A stretch of 64,000 nucleotides of DNA from Nocardia abscessus. Its GTDB lineage: Bacteria; Actinomycetota; Actinomycetes; Mycobacteriales; Mycobacteriaceae. Where the stretch lies: NCBI RefSeq assembly GCF_015477775.1, contig NZ_JADLQO010000004.1:372001-436000 (forward strand), written 5' to 3'. Made by a program: the position numbers and the translations under genes. This document shows positions 52,318 through 61,775 of this stretch, piece after piece (the stretch's first letter is position 1; each line of letters starts with the position of its first letter). The notes beneath the pieces were generated by a model. The model was not told where the DNA came from. It saw only the letters and a program-made list of their open reading frames with translations, and did no database searches.

Positions 52318-53928
52318 ATGCTGAGCACCGGCGAGGTATTCGCCGGGTACACCATCGAACGCCTGCTGGGGCGCGGCGGGATGGGATCGGTGTACCTGGC
52401 CCGGCATCCGCGGCTACCCCGGTTGACGGCGATGAAGCTGTTGAACCCGGAGCTGTTCGACGACAAGGAGATCCGCGCCCGCTTCGTGCGGGAGGCGGAC
52501 CTCGTCGCGCGGCTGGACCACCCGAACATCGTCACGGTGTTCGACCGGGGCGTCGAGGGCGACCGGCTGTGGATCTGCATGCGCTACATCGACGGCACCG
52601 ACGCCGCCGCGCTGGACGCCCGGACGCTGCCGCCGCAGCGGGCGGTGCAGATCATCGCGGCGACGGCCGAGGCACTGGATTTCGCGCACAGCCGCGGTGT
52701 GCTGCACCGCGACGTGAAACCGGCGAACATTCTGCTGGAGCGCGGCGAGGGCGCGGCGGAGCGCGTCTTTCTCACCGACTTCGGCATCGCTCGCTTGCGG
52801 GACGACGCGGGAGGGCTCACCCAGACCGGAACCTTCACCGCCACCCTCGCCTACGCCGCACCCGAGCAGCTGTCCGGTGCGCCACTGGATCACCGCGCCG
52901 ACCAGTATTCGCTGGCCTGCACACTGTTCCGGCTGCTGACCGGCACGGTGCCGTTCGACGCCACCAATCCGGTCGCGGTGATCCAGGGCCATCTCAGCGC
53001 ACCGCCGCCGCCGGTCAGCAGGCTGCGCCCCGGGGTGCCGGTGGCGCTGGACGCCGTGCTGGCCAAGGCGATGGCCAAGCACCCGGGCGAGCGCTTCGAC
53101 TCGTGCGGCGAATTCGCCGCCGCCGCATGGCAGGCGCTCAGCGCGCCCGCGGGGCCGTGGCCGCCGACCGGACCGAACACCGCGGCGCACCGAGCGGATG
53201 CGCCGATCGCGCAGCACGGGACGGGCCACCAGGCGCGACGTTCCCGCCGGAAAGCCTCGGTGGGCGCCTTGATCGGGCTGCTGATGGTGGTCGGCATCGC
53301 CGGTCTTCTCCTGGCGGCCTCGCTGCGCGGCACCACGCCTTCCGGCTCGGCCGCACCGACCACGACGATGTCCGCGCCGAACACCGCGACCACCGCGCCG
53401 CCGACCACCAAGCGTCCGACCACGACCGTCGCGGCAACCACGGATCGAGCCACGATCGGCGCCCGCGCGGCCGAACTGAGCGCCGCGTTCCCGGACATGC
53501 TGCCGGAGACCTCCGCCCAGCGCCTGGTGCACTCCGGAACCGGCTACAACAAAGCGGGTTGTTTCGCCCACGCGCCGGACTCCTCGACGACGCGCGACCA
53601 CGACGACCCGGACTTCGGTGCCTGGCTGGTGATGTGGAGCTGCTTCGGCGGGCCGAACAAGGCGTCCTTCGACTTCTACCTCTACGGCTCGCCCGCCGAG
53701 GCGCAAACGGTTCTCGACGCGTTACCGGCCAACGACCGCGCGGCCGCCACCAACAACAGCGGCCACAGCTACACGAACTACACGCTGCACGACAGCCGCA
53801 ACCTGCGCCCGCGCATGGTCACCGCGTTCTCGGACCAGAGCCGGGCGACCATGCTGATGTACAGCGCCGGATTCATCGCCACCGAAGCCGAGTTCCTGGA
53901 TTGGTGGAAATCCGCGCCGCTGAATTGA
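52318..53928 (+). CDS. Transmembrane Ser/Thr protein kinase, third of three
   Basis: ATG 52318 is 3 bp after the kinase 2 stop, so the two share a transcript. The 536 residues hold an N-terminal kinase ([39 protein letters not shown]), a shorter linker, a TM helix (about 316-338), a Thr-rich spacer and an outer domain homologous to that of kinase 2. Two Cys occur with almost the same spacing (about 415 and 441) and the end is [11 protein letters not shown]. Kinases 2 and 3 clearly arose by duplication with their sensor domains. Confidence 0.93.
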   Translation: MLSTGEVFAGYTIERLLGRGGMGSVYLARHPRLPRLTAMKLLNPELFDDKEIRARFVREADLVARLDHPNIVTVFDRGVEGDRLWICMRYIDGTDAAALDARTLPPQRAVQIIAATAEALDFAHSRGVLHRDVKPANILLERGEGAAERVFLTDFGIARLRDDAGGLTQTGTFTATLAYAAPEQLSGAPLDHRADQYSLACTLFRLLTGTVPFDATNPVAVIQGHLSAPPPPVSRLRPGVPVALDAVLAKAMAKHPGERFDSCGEFAAAAWQALSAPAGPWPPTGPNTAAHRADAPIAQHGTGHQARRSRRKASVGALIGLLMVVGIAGLLLAASLRGTTPSGSAAPTTTMSAPNTATTAPPTTKRPTTTVAATTDRATIGARAAELSAAFPDMLPETSAQRLVHSGTGYNKAGCFAHAPDSSTTRDHDDPDFGAWLVMWSCFGGPNKASFDFYLYGSPAEAQTVLDALPANDRAAATNNSGHSYTNYTLHDSRNLRPRMVTAFSDQSRATMLMYSAGFIATEAEFLDWWKSAPLN

Positions 53929-53992
53929 GTTGCGCGACGAGGTCGCCGGTGTTCGCCTGCTTCACCGCGGCTCTGCGCACCGGCCTGGCGAG

Positions 53993-54823
53993 CTAGTCGA
54001 AGACGTAGTGCGCGAAAGCGTGGGTGGGGTGGAAGCCGATCGTCCGGTAGATCCGGTTGGCCGTGGCGTTCGCGCTGTCGGCGAACAGACAGACGTCCAG
54101 GCCCTCGGCGCGCAGCAGCTGGGCAACATGTGCGGTGGCCGCGCCGGCGTAGCCGTGGCCGCGCCCCTGCGGCGGCGTGTAGACGGGCCCGATCCGTGAC
54201 CAGCCCTGGATCGGGATGTGGTGGCCGGCAAAGCTCACCGGTTGCCCGTCGTGTTCCCACAGCCACCAGCGTCCGGCGTCCACTCGGCGCCGGATCGCGG
54301 CCTCGTCCAGGCCGGACGCCTGGCCGGACTCCGCCCGCATGGCGGCCAGCCAGTCCCGGCACAGCGCGACATCGGCCGCACCGGCTCGGCGTGGCGCTCC
54401 GGGCACATCCGGGATCCGCAGCGTGCCGAGCCGGTGCAGCCGAGTGACGTAGCTCTGGTGAAAACCCTTTCCCAGCAGCGCACACCAGTGCTGGGCGAAC
54501 GCGGTCGCATCGTCGACGACGCCCTCGACGCCCGCGGTCTCGGGGACCACGTCGGCCAGCGCGCGAGCCGCCGCCGCAATGCCCTCGGGCGGTAGTTCGC
54601 CCAGGTACACGTCGCGACCGGCCACCCGCATGGCGGCGCCGACGACCGAGGCGTCCGTGCCGTGGACCGAGAGGAAGCGCGAGGCCTCGGCCGGGGCGTC
54701 GAGGCCCGTGACGTGGTTGGCGACACTCGTGGTGATCACGGTGTGTCGCAATGGATCGCGGAGCAGAAACGACCCCGCGACCGAGCGGAACTCGGCGGCG
54801 TCGGTGGTGATCTCGATCCTCAT
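53993..54823 (-). CDS. GNAT family N-acetyltransferase
   Basis: This 276-residue protein has its acetyl-CoA-binding GNAT domain in the C-terminal half: IGPVYTPPQGRGHGYAGAAT contains the Q/RxxGxG/A loop, and FADSANATANRIYRTIGF follows. The N-terminal half (residues 1-130) is a degenerate GNAT-like or family-specific domain. The acceptor is unknown. It is convergent with the kinase cluster, with 64 bp between. Confidence 0.88.
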   Translation of the reverse strand: MRIEITTDAAEFRSVAGSFLLRDPLRHTVITTSVANHVTGLDAPAEASRFLSVHGTDASVVGAAMRVAGRDVYLGELPPEGIAAAARALADVVPETAGVEGVVDDATAFAQHWCALLGKGFHQSYVTRLHRLGTLRIPDVPGAPRRAGAADVALCRDWLAAMRAESGQASGLDEAAIRRRVDAGRWWLWEHDGQPVSFAGHHIPIQGWSRIGPVYTPPQGRGHGYAGAATAHVAQLLRAEGLDVCLFADSANATANRIYRTIGFHPTHAFAHYVFD

Positions 54824-54911
54824 GAAATCACGGTAGGCGCCGAAACTGTTGCGCGCCCCGATTTCTCGTGCCGATCACGGACCCGGGCACCGGGGCGACC
54901 GGCCGGTTCGC

Positions 54912-55211
54912 TCAGTCGGTTTCGCCGCCACCTGAATCGCCGCCACCCGTGCGGAGTTTGAGCAGCACCAGTCCCGCGGTGCACGCGAGAATGAGACCGG
55001 CGACGGTGATTTCGACGTGCAGGCCGGCGATGCCGAGCACCGCCCCGACGAGTCCGCCGATGAAGATCAACCAGGCGAGCGTCCGCGACAGAATCGTGGA
55101 CAGCGTGCGTGCCTGCTGATTCGACGCGGGATGCTGCGCCGTTGCCGACACCGCATCCTCCGCGGCGTGGGATGAACCACGCCGCGACGCTGTCGAGTAA
55201 GCTCCCATCAT
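54912..55211 (-). CDS. Small two-TM membrane protein, unknown
   Basis: This 99-residue protein has a polar N-terminal 40 residues, two TM helices (about residues 43-60 and 66-84) and a Gly/Asp-rich tail (RTGGGDSGGGETD). I do not recognise a family. It stands alone between a GNAT gene and a divergent lipoprotein gene. The 288 bp upstream (55212-55499) hold no other gene and must carry both divergent promoters. Confidence 0.6.
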   Translation of the reverse strand: MMGAYSTASRRGSSHAAEDAVSATAQHPASNQQARTLSTILSRTLAWLIFIGGLVGAVLGIAGLHVEITVAGLILACTAGLVLLKLRTGGGDSGGGETD

Positions 55212-55499
55212 CTACTCCTCGATGACGCCGGTCAGAGAACCACTATCACGTTCTCACACAACGTGTCTCTCATCCTGAAACCGGCGTCTCACGCGTAACT
55301 TTGCTCACACACGCTACGACTCCGGGACGCCGGAAGATAGCGACACGTGCCCGCGACACGCCGAAGAGACCAATTCGATATCTGAATCAGAACCGTTTTA
55401 CCCGCGCCGTCCGGCGTACCCCCAGCGACCACTCGCCTCGCCTGGCCGACCGGCCTCGATTATGGTGAGTCGACTCGATACACACGAGGAGCGTCACCG

Positions 55500-55934
55500 T
55501 TGGAAAGCAGCAGGGCCAAGATCGCCGGTCCGGCGATCGCCGCGGGAGCGGTTTCCATCGGACTCGTCCTGATCGGCGCCTGCGGCGTCGGCAAGCAGGA
55601 CACCTACGTCCCGCCCCCGCCACTGAAGGCGGGCGAATACGCCGAACCCGTGGTCCAGGAAAGCACTACCGGCTCGATGACGCCCAGGGTCGTCATCCCG
55701 CCCTCGCCCACGTGGCGGATCGCGCCCGCCGATCAGCGGCGTCCGACCCCGTTCGCGGGCTTCATCAGCAGCACCACCGCCGAGCCGTCCGAGCGGAATC
55801 CGCACGAGGACACCTCGCAGGCCGCGCCGCCGGAGGACTCGCGCCCACCGGCCGCCGCGCGGACGCCCACGAGTGAGTCATCGAACGAAGCGCCCACGCA
55901 ACTGCACGCGAACCCCCAGAACGAAGACGAGTGA
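55500..55934 (+). CDS. Small predicted lipoprotein, unknown
   Basis: A TTG start at 55500 follows GAGGAG by 8 bp. The 144-residue product has a signal peptide ending in a good lipobox (L-I-G-A-C, Cys 28), then a Pro/Ser/Thr/Glu-rich, probably unstructured body (residues 35-144). It should be anchored to the outer face of the membrane. I do not recognise a family. It ends at a perfect terminator hairpin. Confidence 0.6.
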   Translation: MESSRAKIAGPAIAAGAVSIGLVLIGACGVGKQDTYVPPPPLKAGEYAEPVVQESTTGSMTPRVVIPPSPTWRIAPADQRRPTPFAGFISSTTAEPSERNPHEDTSQAAPPEDSRPPAAARTPTSESSNEAPTQLHANPQNEDE

Positions 55935-55935
55935 C

Positions 55936-55967
55936 CCGCGGTGGTGCGTACCCACGCACCACCGCGG
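55936..55967. terminator. Bidirectional intrinsic terminator
   Basis: CCGCGGTGGTGCGT / ACGCACCACCGCGG form a perfect 14-bp stem on an ACCC loop. It lies 2 bp after the lipoprotein stop and 7 bp from the acyl-CoA dehydrogenase stop, so it serves both convergent units. Confidence 0.85.
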
Positions 55968-55973
55968 CACTAC

Positions 55974-57098
55974 TCACAGTTCGGGCAGCTCGTAGTCGCC
56001 CACCCGGGAGCTGAGCACTCGCAGATGCTCGAGTCCGCTGCCGAGGGTGCGCTCGATCGCGGTCAACCGGGCGACGTAGTGGCCGACCGGGTACTCCGCG
56101 GTGACGCCGATGCCACCGTGCATCTGGATCGCCTCCTGCCCGATGTGCCGGGCCGCGCGGCCGACCTGCAGCCGCGCGCGCGACGCGATCACCGGATCGT
56201 CGGCCCCGTCCGCCAGCGACGCCGTGGCGTACAGGCTCATGCTGCGCGCCAGTTCCAGCGAGACGTACATGTTGGCCGCCCGCTGGGTGAGCGTCTGGAA
56301 CTTCGAGAGGGTTACCCCGAATTGCTTGCGCTGCTTGAGGTAATCGGTGGTCAGCCGCAACGCCTCTTCCATGGCGCCGACCGACTCGGCGCACAGGCTC
56401 GCCTGCGCGTGCGTGAGCACCGACGCGATCGCCTCGGCCGCGTTCCCCTCGCCGAGCCGCTCCGCGGGCGCGTCGGTCAGCTCCAGCTGCGCGCCGCGCT
56501 GACCGTCCACCGTGCGGTAGGACTTGCGAACCACGCCCGTCGCATCGGACGCGACCAGGAACAGTCCCACACCACCGTCCGGCAGCGTGGCGCTGACCAC
56601 CAGCTCGTCGGCGCTGTCACCGTGCGGGACGGGGTTCTTCACGCCGGTCAGCGTGTACGAGTCACCCTGCGCCGCGGCGGTGGTCGCCGGCTCGCTCGAC
56701 GGCCAGCGCACCCCGGGCTCGGCGTGGGCGAAGGCGAGCAGCTTCGCGCCCGAGGCGACCTCGGGCAGGATCCGCTGCCGCTGTTCGGCGCTGCCCGCCG
56801 CGGCGATCAGCCCACCGGGCACCAGCACCGCGTCCAGGATCGGTTCCGGCGCGAGCCTGCGGCCCACCTCCTCCAGCACGACCATCGTCTCCACCGGACC
56901 GGCGCCGACGCCGCCGTCCTCCTCGGCGAAACTCAGGCCGAGCACGCCCAGATCGGCGAGCTGACGCCACACGTCGCGGCTCCAGCCCAGTTCGGACTCG
57001 ACGACCTTCAGCCGGGATTCGGCGTCGTAGGTGCGGGCGAGCAGGTCACGGACCGTGTCACGGAGCATGACCTGTTCATCGGTGAGATCGAAATCCAT
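55974..57098 (-). CDS. Acyl-CoA dehydrogenase, second (beta-type) subunit
   Basis: This 374-residue protein has the acyl-CoA dehydrogenase fold: an N-terminal helical domain (DLTDEQVMLRDTVRDLLART), a middle beta domain and the FAD/dimer helix (QRKQFGVTLSKFQTLTQRAANM), then QMHGGIGVTAEYPVGHYVARLT. The middle domain is degenerate around the usual SEP/GSD flavin-contact residues. It lies 9 bp after a second dehydrogenase gene, a pairing typical of alpha2beta2 enzymes in actinobacterial steroid side-chain breakdown (ChsE/FadE26-27 type). The steroid link is inference. Confidence 0.88.
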   Translation of the reverse strand: MDFDLTDEQVMLRDTVRDLLARTYDAESRLKVVESELGWSRDVWRQLADLGVLGLSFAEEDGGVGAGPVETMVVLEEVGRRLAPEPILDAVLVPGGLIAAAGSAEQRQRILPEVASGAKLLAFAHAEPGVRWPSSEPATTAAAQGDSYTLTGVKNPVPHGDSADELVVSATLPDGGVGLFLVASDATGVVRKSYRTVDGQRGAQLELTDAPAERLGEGNAAEAIASVLTHAQASLCAESVGAMEEALRLTTDYLKQRKQFGVTLSKFQTLTQRAANMYVSLELARSMSLYATASLADGADDPVIASRARLQVGRAARHIGQEAIQMHGGIGVTAEYPVGHYVARLTAIERTLGSGLEHLRVLSSRVGDYELPEL

Positions 57099-57107
57099 GG
57101 TGTCGCC

Positions 57108-58280
57108 TCACAATCCGAGGATCGTGGAGGCGATGATGGTGCGCTGCACCTCGCTGGAGCCTCCGTAGATGGTTGTCTTGCGGTAGTTCAGATAGGCGGG
57201 GCCGCTGCGCTGCGCCCAGCCGGGCGAGGCGATGTCGTCGGCCTCCACCGGGATGGCGTCCGGCCCCGCGATGTCCAGCAGCAGCTCGGTGGCCGCCTGC
57301 TGGAGTTCGGAACCGCGCAGCTTCAGCACCGAGGAGGCCGGATTCGGTTTGCCGTCCGAGGAGTTGGAGACCACCCGCAGCTGGGTGAGCTCCAGCGCGA
57401 GCAGCTCGTTCTCCAGTTCCGCGACCCGCGCCGCGAAGACCGGGTCCTCCAGCAGCGTGCCGTTGCCCGACTTGGTCTGCGCCGCGTACTGCTTCGCCAC
57501 GCCGAGCTTGACCTTGGTGCGGCCGACGCCGGTGATGCCGGTGCGCTCGTTGCCGAGCAGGAACTTCGCGTAGGTCCAGCCCATGTTCTCCTCGCCGACC
57601 AGCTGGTCGGCCGGAACCCGGACGTTCTCGAAGAAGACCTCGTTCACCTCGTACCCGCCGTCGATCAGCTTGATCGGGCGGATGGTGACGCCGGGCGACT
57701 TCACGTCGAACAGCAGGAACGAGATGCCCGCCTGCTTCTTGGGCGCGCTGGGGTCGGTGCGCACCAGGCAGAAGATCCAGTCCGCGTACTGGGCCAGCGT
57801 GGTCCAGATCTTCTGGCCGTTGACGATGTAGGAATCACCGTCGCGGACCGCGGTGGTGCGCAGCGAGGCCAGGTCCGAGCCCGCGTCCGGCTCCGAGAAG
57901 CCCTGGCACCACCAGATGTCCAGCGCCGCGGTGGGCGGCAGGAAACGCTCCTTCAGCTCCTGCGAGCCGAAGTGGGCGATCACCGGGCCGACCATCTGCG
58001 CGTTGAACGTCAGCGGCTCCGGCACCGACGCGAGCTGCATCTCGTCCTGCCAGAGATGGCGCTGCATCGGCGTCCAATCCTTGCCGCCCCACTGCACGGG
58101 CCAGTTGGGCACCGCGAGGCCGTGGTCGTTGAGGATCTTGTGCGCGGTGACGATGTCGTCGCGGGACAGCTCGCGGCCGTTCCGGACGCGCTCGCGGATC
58201 TCGGCCGGGATCTCGGTCCGATAGAACTTGCGCAGTTCGTCGCGGAAGGCGACGTCGTCGGGGGACAAGGATAGTTTCAT
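57108..58280 (-). CDS. Acyl-CoA dehydrogenase, first (alpha-type) subunit
   Basis: I chose ATG 58280 (MKLSLSPDDVAF), with AGGGAG 6 bp upstream; ATG 58286 sits directly on that ribosome site. The product is 390 residues. Flavin-contact motifs are intact (QGFSEPDAGSDLASLRT, NGQKIWTTLAQYADW) and the end has the usual YGGSSEVQRTIIA. It oxidises an acyl-CoA to the enoyl-CoA. With the downstream gene it probably forms one heteromeric enzyme. The open frame extending to 59222 is antisense to a secreted-protein gene and is rejected. Confidence 0.9.
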   Translation of the reverse strand: MKLSLSPDDVAFRDELRKFYRTEIPAEIRERVRNGRELSRDDIVTAHKILNDHGLAVPNWPVQWGGKDWTPMQRHLWQDEMQLASVPEPLTFNAQMVGPVIAHFGSQELKERFLPPTAALDIWWCQGFSEPDAGSDLASLRTTAVRDGDSYIVNGQKIWTTLAQYADWIFCLVRTDPSAPKKQAGISFLLFDVKSPGVTIRPIKLIDGGYEVNEVFFENVRVPADQLVGEENMGWTYAKFLLGNERTGITGVGRTKVKLGVAKQYAAQTKSGNGTLLEDPVFAARVAELENELLALELTQLRVVSNSSDGKPNPASSVLKLRGSELQQAATELLLDIAGPDAIPVEADDIASPGWAQRSGPAYLNYRKTTIYGGSSEVQRTIIASTILGL

Positions 58281-58445
58281 ACGCATCTCCCTGCGTGTCT
58301 CGTACGTCCGAGTCAAACCTACCCCTCGGTAATCCTCCATTGTCGACTGGATCACAAGCGGCGGCACGGCTGGGCGATCAGCGTCCCCCGCTCCCCGGGA
58401 CGGCAGCCGCCGCGAGCTGGTACGTTGCTGCACGTGGGTCGGGGA

Positions 58446-58480
58446 CCCCGCAGGGTTCGGTATCCCCGCAGGGTTCGGTA
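58446..58480. repeat. Perfect 17-bp direct repeat in the secreted-protein promoter region
   Basis: CCCCGCAGGGTTCGGTA occurs at 58446-58462 and 58464-58480, an 18-bp period. It ends 13 bp before the GTG of the secreted-protein gene and just before its GAGGAG ribosome site. It may be a regulator site in the 5' leader or a recent slippage duplication. Confidence 0.7.
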
Positions 58481-58493
58481 GCGAGGAGAACGA

Positions 58494-59192
58494 GTGAACG
58501 GCAGGACCATCGCACGCGCCGCCGCGGCGGCGGCATCCCTCGGCATCGGCGCGGTTCTCACCTTCTCCGCACCCGCCACCGCCGAGCGGACCCAGGCTCC
58601 GGTGGACGCCGCCCTGACCCATCTGACCGACCTCGCCGGCGCCGACGCCTCCGCACGGGAGGGCGTCGCCGCGCTCACGCGGTACGCCGCCTTGGTCGAC
58701 GCCGCGAACCTGCGCGATGTCTCCAGCGTGTTCACCCCGTTCTCCTATGCCGCGCCCACATTCGGCTGTGGCAGCAACGGGCCGATCACCACGATCATCG
58801 CGGCCGCGACGACCGACGGCGGCGGTACCGGCCGTGACCTGAACGTCGCGCCCGGCGAGCTGCGCTTCAGCGCGACGCCCTCGCACTCCGGCGCGCCGCT
58901 GGCCTCCGGGCTCGTCGTCGCGTGGGTGAACGTCAACACCGGCGCCAGCGGCATCGACCCGCTCGACGACGTGACCGAGTACCGTCTGCCGTCGTTGTCC
59001 AAGACGGTCAAGAGCGGGCCCGGCACGGTCCTCGCCTCGATGTGGGGCATCATCGACTATCCGTTCGCCCACTGCGTGATGACGCCCACCGTTGGGTTGT
59101 TCACCGTTCCGGACTTCCCCGCTCCCGCACCGGCGGCTCCCGCTCCCGCCCAGCCCGCCCCGAGCGGCTCCGGCGGCGAAGCCACCCCGTAG
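58494..59192 (+). CDS. Secreted protein of unknown function
   Basis: This 232-residue product starts at GTG after GAGGAG. A signal peptide (residues 1-30, cleavage after ATA) is followed by a globular domain with two Cys (FGCGSNGP and AHCVMTP) that could form a disulfide, and a Pro/Ala-rich tail (residues 207-232). I do not recognise a named domain; similar secreted proteins occur in Nocardia and relatives as far as I recall. It is divergent from the acyl-CoA dehydrogenase operon. Confidence 0.7.
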   Translation: MNGRTIARAAAAAASLGIGAVLTFSAPATAERTQAPVDAALTHLTDLAGADASAREGVAALTRYAALVDAANLRDVSSVFTPFSYAAPTFGCGSNGPITTIIAAATTDGGGTGRDLNVAPGELRFSATPSHSGAPLASGLVVAWVNVNTGASGIDPLDDVTEYRLPSLSKTVKSGPGTVLASMWGIIDYPFAHCVMTPTVGLFTVPDFPAPAPAAPAPAQPAPSGSGGEATP

Positions 59193-59222
59193 CGGCACAG
59201 CGGCACAGCGGCACAGCGGCAC
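59191..59222. repeat. Microsatellite, AGCGGCAC x4
   Basis: Four perfect copies of the 8-bp unit AGCGGCAC begin at the last two bases of the secreted-protein stop codon. Slippage here would not change that protein. Confidence 0.85.
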
Positions 59223-59314
59223 CGGCAGGTTCGCAACCCGGCCCGTTTCGTAGTCGAGCCCGCATCGCGACCCCGGCGTTCGACGCCACCGCGCCCGGAA
59301 GACTTCGGACTGTC

Positions 59315-59911
59315 TCAGAGGGCCAGCTCGCTGCGGATCGCCTCCGCCATCCGGGCAGCCGTCCCGTCGCTCGGCACAACCGTGAGATCAGGGGTTCGTG
59401 GGCGTTCGTACGGAGAATCGATGCCCGTGAAATCTCGCAACTCTCCTCGCCGTGCGGCACGGTAGAGACCCTTCGGGTCCCGTGTCTCGCATACGGGAAG
59501 TGGAGTGTCGACGAACACCTCGTAGAAGGCGGCTCCGATGGCGTCATGGGCTAACCGCGCACCATGACGACCAGCTTCGAACGGACTGATGAGGGCTACG
59601 AGGACCACGTGTCCGGCATCGGCGAACAACGCCGCCACCTCGCCCGCGCGTCGCACGCTTTCGCGGCGATCCGCATCGGTGAACCCGAGGTCCGAGTTCA
59701 GACCGGATCGCAGAATATCTCCGTCGAGCAGATAAGCGGCACGACCTGCCCGCGTCAAGCTATCGCGCAACTCCGAGGCAATCGTCGTCTTGCCTGCTCC
59801 GGACAAGCCGGTGAACCACACCGTCGCTCCCCGTACCGGCCGCTCGTCCACCGTGCGAAGTGGCGGCATCACGCACCCCGGTGACGACCGGGCCTGCGCG
59901 TTGTCCTTCAT
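59315..59911 (-). CDS. cysC: Adenylylsulfate (APS) kinase CysC
   Basis: CysC makes PAPS from APS and ATP. This 198-residue form (ATG 59911; 59926 is possible) has the P-loop [38 protein letters not shown] and the lid region [26 protein letters not shown]. No ATP sulfurylase (cysD/N) is adjacent. It is the last gene of the natural-product-like operon from the right edge, so its PAPS may serve sulfation of that product rather than general sulfur assimilation. No sulfotransferase is visible inside the window. Confidence 0.9.
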   Translation of the reverse strand: MKDNAQARSSPGCVMPPLRTVDERPVRGATVWFTGLSGAGKTTIASELRDSLTRAGRAAYLLDGDILRSGLNSDLGFTDADRRESVRRAGEVAALFADAGHVVLVALISPFEAGRHGARLAHDAIGAAFYEVFVDTPLPVCETRDPKGLYRAARRGELRDFTGIDSPYERPRTPDLTVVPSDGTAARMAEAIRSELAL

Positions 59912-59957
59912 CGCGACCCCGCGCATCCGACCCGAGCACCATTCACGACGATCTCCT

Positions 59958-61211
59958 TCAGCCCGCCTGAGGCGGTGTTTCGCTTTTCTCCGCCACGGCC
60001 GTGGGATTCTCGGCGATCGAGGCCGGAAATAGGCGGGATATGCTCTTCCGATAGACGACGCTCGCCGCGACGAACACTGCTCCGAGCACCAGCCAGCCGA
60101 CTGAGCCGAAACGAGCGACGATCGCGCTGAACATCGGTGGCCCGACAACCTGCTGGACGGACATTCCCAGCGAGAATGTCGCGATGTACTCGGAGCGACG
60201 TCCCTCTGGCGCCAGATCGTGCGATATGACCCATGCCGACGACGTTTGGTAGATCTCTCCTATGGTCAGAGTGCTGATCACCGTGAACAACACCACCGCG
60301 CCGAGTATCGGACCGTGAACCTCGGCCATCAATGCCATCAGCAGGCAGGCGGTTCCCAAGGCGATACCGGCTCGGACCACCGCCGAACGAGCGGAATGCA
60401 CCGAGTTGATCCCTTTGCCGAGCGGAACCTGCAGAAGCACCACCAACAGCGCCCCGATCGTGACGATCATGGGGATGAACGCGCTGGGCACATCGGTGCG
60501 AGCTGTCGTCCACAAGGGCAGCGCGATGATCATCATCGTGGCGTGCAGCCCTAGCATGCCGTTGGCCAGGCCGAGCGCGAGATATCGGACGTTTCGGACG
60601 GCGGGCAATCCGCGAGCCCGTATTTCCAGCGGCGACTTCTCCATCGAACGCAGCCGGTAGACGAGGGCGCCACAGATCAGATAAGACGTGGCATTGCCCA
60701 AGAGCATGATCAAGTAGCCGGTGGTTCCCGCCGCCGCGAGCCCGAGTCCGGCGAGGGCCGAGCCCACCATGACTCCGCCGTTTCGAGTGGCGCGCATCGT
60801 CGCCAGAACTGTGGAGCGCTCGATGCCGGTGACGACCATGCCCGCCACCGCTTGGTTCACCGGCGGAACGGCCCGCATGAGCACTGTCGCCACGGAAACG
60901 GCCACGACGAAGGTGAGAACTCCCTCGATGAGCAGGTAGGCGCAGTACACGAAAGCCAACGCGCAGTTGAGTGCCGCCAGCGTGCGCACCGCCCCGAATC
61001 GGTCGGCCAACCCGGCCAGAGGGACACTCGCGAAGATTCCCGCTACCGCCGCGATCCCGAGCCCGCCACCCACGACCGTGATCGGTATGTCCAGATATGT
61101 GGTGTAGAACAACACCGCGCCGGCCAGAAACAATCCGGTGCCGGTCGAATTCACCAGCGCGGCTAGCACGAGAATTCGCGCGGAGCCGTTCAGCGACAGC
61201 AATGTCTTCAT
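59958..61211 (-). CDS. MFS transporter, drug-export type
   Basis: This 417-residue protein has about 12 TM helices, the loop 2-3 motif A remnant ([15 protein letters not shown]) and a long central loop. I chose ATG 61211 (MKTLLSLNG); a GTG nine bases earlier is possible. It lies 21 bp after the deformylase-like gene. In this operon it is the likely exporter or self-resistance gene for the small-molecule product. The drug-like substrate is inference. Confidence 0.87.
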   Translation of the reverse strand: MKTLLSLNGSARILVLAALVNSTGTGLFLAGAVLFYTTYLDIPITVVGGGLGIAAVAGIFASVPLAGLADRFGAVRTLAALNCALAFVYCAYLLIEGVLTFVVAVSVATVLMRAVPPVNQAVAGMVVTGIERSTVLATMRATRNGGVMVGSALAGLGLAAAGTTGYLIMLLGNATSYLICGALVYRLRSMEKSPLEIRARGLPAVRNVRYLALGLANGMLGLHATMMIIALPLWTTARTDVPSAFIPMIVTIGALLVVLLQVPLGKGINSVHSARSAVVRAGIALGTACLLMALMAEVHGPILGAVVLFTVISTLTIGEIYQTSSAWVISHDLAPEGRRSEYIATFSLGMSVQQVVGPPMFSAIVARFGSVGWLVLGAVFVAASVVYRKSISRLFPASIAENPTAVAEKSETPPQAG

Positions 61212-61232
61212 TTCACGCACCCGCCGGCGCGG

Positions 61233-61772
61233 TCACCTTCCGGAGTCATCGCGCGAAAGCCGGGGCATGCTCGCCACACTGCTCGGATCGGCGTGATCGA
61301 GGAAGAGAACGCCGTCGAGGTGATCGACTTGATGGGCGACCACCCGAGCCGCGCGTCCGAACAACTCCCAGTCGACGGGTTCCCCGGAGCTCGTGGTCGC
61401 TCGATAGCGTATCCGCGACGGGCGGGCGACCAGGCCCGTCGTTCGCGGGATGCTGACGCACGTCTCGTAATCCTCGGCCATTTCCCCGGCCAGCGGGGTG
61501 ATTTCCGGATCGAAGTGCACTACCGCTCCGGATGCCACGCCGGACAGACGGCGAACCTGACACATGCCGTCGACGTCCAGCGCGATCATCCGCACCGCAG
61601 TACCGATCACCGGTGCGGCCATGCCCGACCGCTGGTACCGCGTCAGCGCGGTGGTCAGCCCGGCGGCGACGGCGGCGAGATCGATGGCGTCGGATCCCGG
61701 ATCGCGCACCGACGTAGCCGGGACACGAAGACCGGGCTCATCGAGACGTATTATTCGAACGTCCTGCGGCAT
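61233..61772 (-). CDS. Peptide-deformylase-like protein lacking the catalytic glutamate
   Basis: This 179-residue protein has the three deformylase motifs in altered form. Motif 1 is RSGMAAPVIG (usual GxGxAAxQ, so Gln is Val). Motif 2 is ETCVSIP (usual EGCLS; the metal Cys is kept). Motif 3 is AHQVDHLDG (usual HExDH; both metal His are kept but the catalytic Glu is Gln, codon CAA). It should bind metal but is unlikely to deformylate fMet peptides. Its ATG is 3 bp after the PaaK-like stop. It may be a changed biosynthetic enzyme, or a decoy target giving self-resistance. Confidence 0.85.
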   Translation of the reverse strand: MPQDVRIIRLDEPGLRVPATSVRDPGSDAIDLAAVAAGLTTALTRYQRSGMAAPVIGTAVRMIALDVDGMCQVRRLSGVASGAVVHFDPEITPLAGEMAEDYETCVSIPRTTGLVARPSRIRYRATTSSGEPVDWELFGRAARVVAHQVDHLDGVLFLDHADPSSVASMPRLSRDDSGR

Positions 61773-61775
61773 CCT

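Noticed and set aside
55941..58274. 777-residue plus-strand open frame
   Set aside because: It is antisense to both acyl-CoA dehydrogenases, His/Arg/Gln-rich, and typical of GC-driven shadow frames.
58287..59222. Open frame extending the alpha-type acyl-CoA dehydrogenase to 704 residues
   Set aside because: It runs antisense through a well-formed secreted-protein gene and has no domain character. A ribosome site marks the start at 58280.
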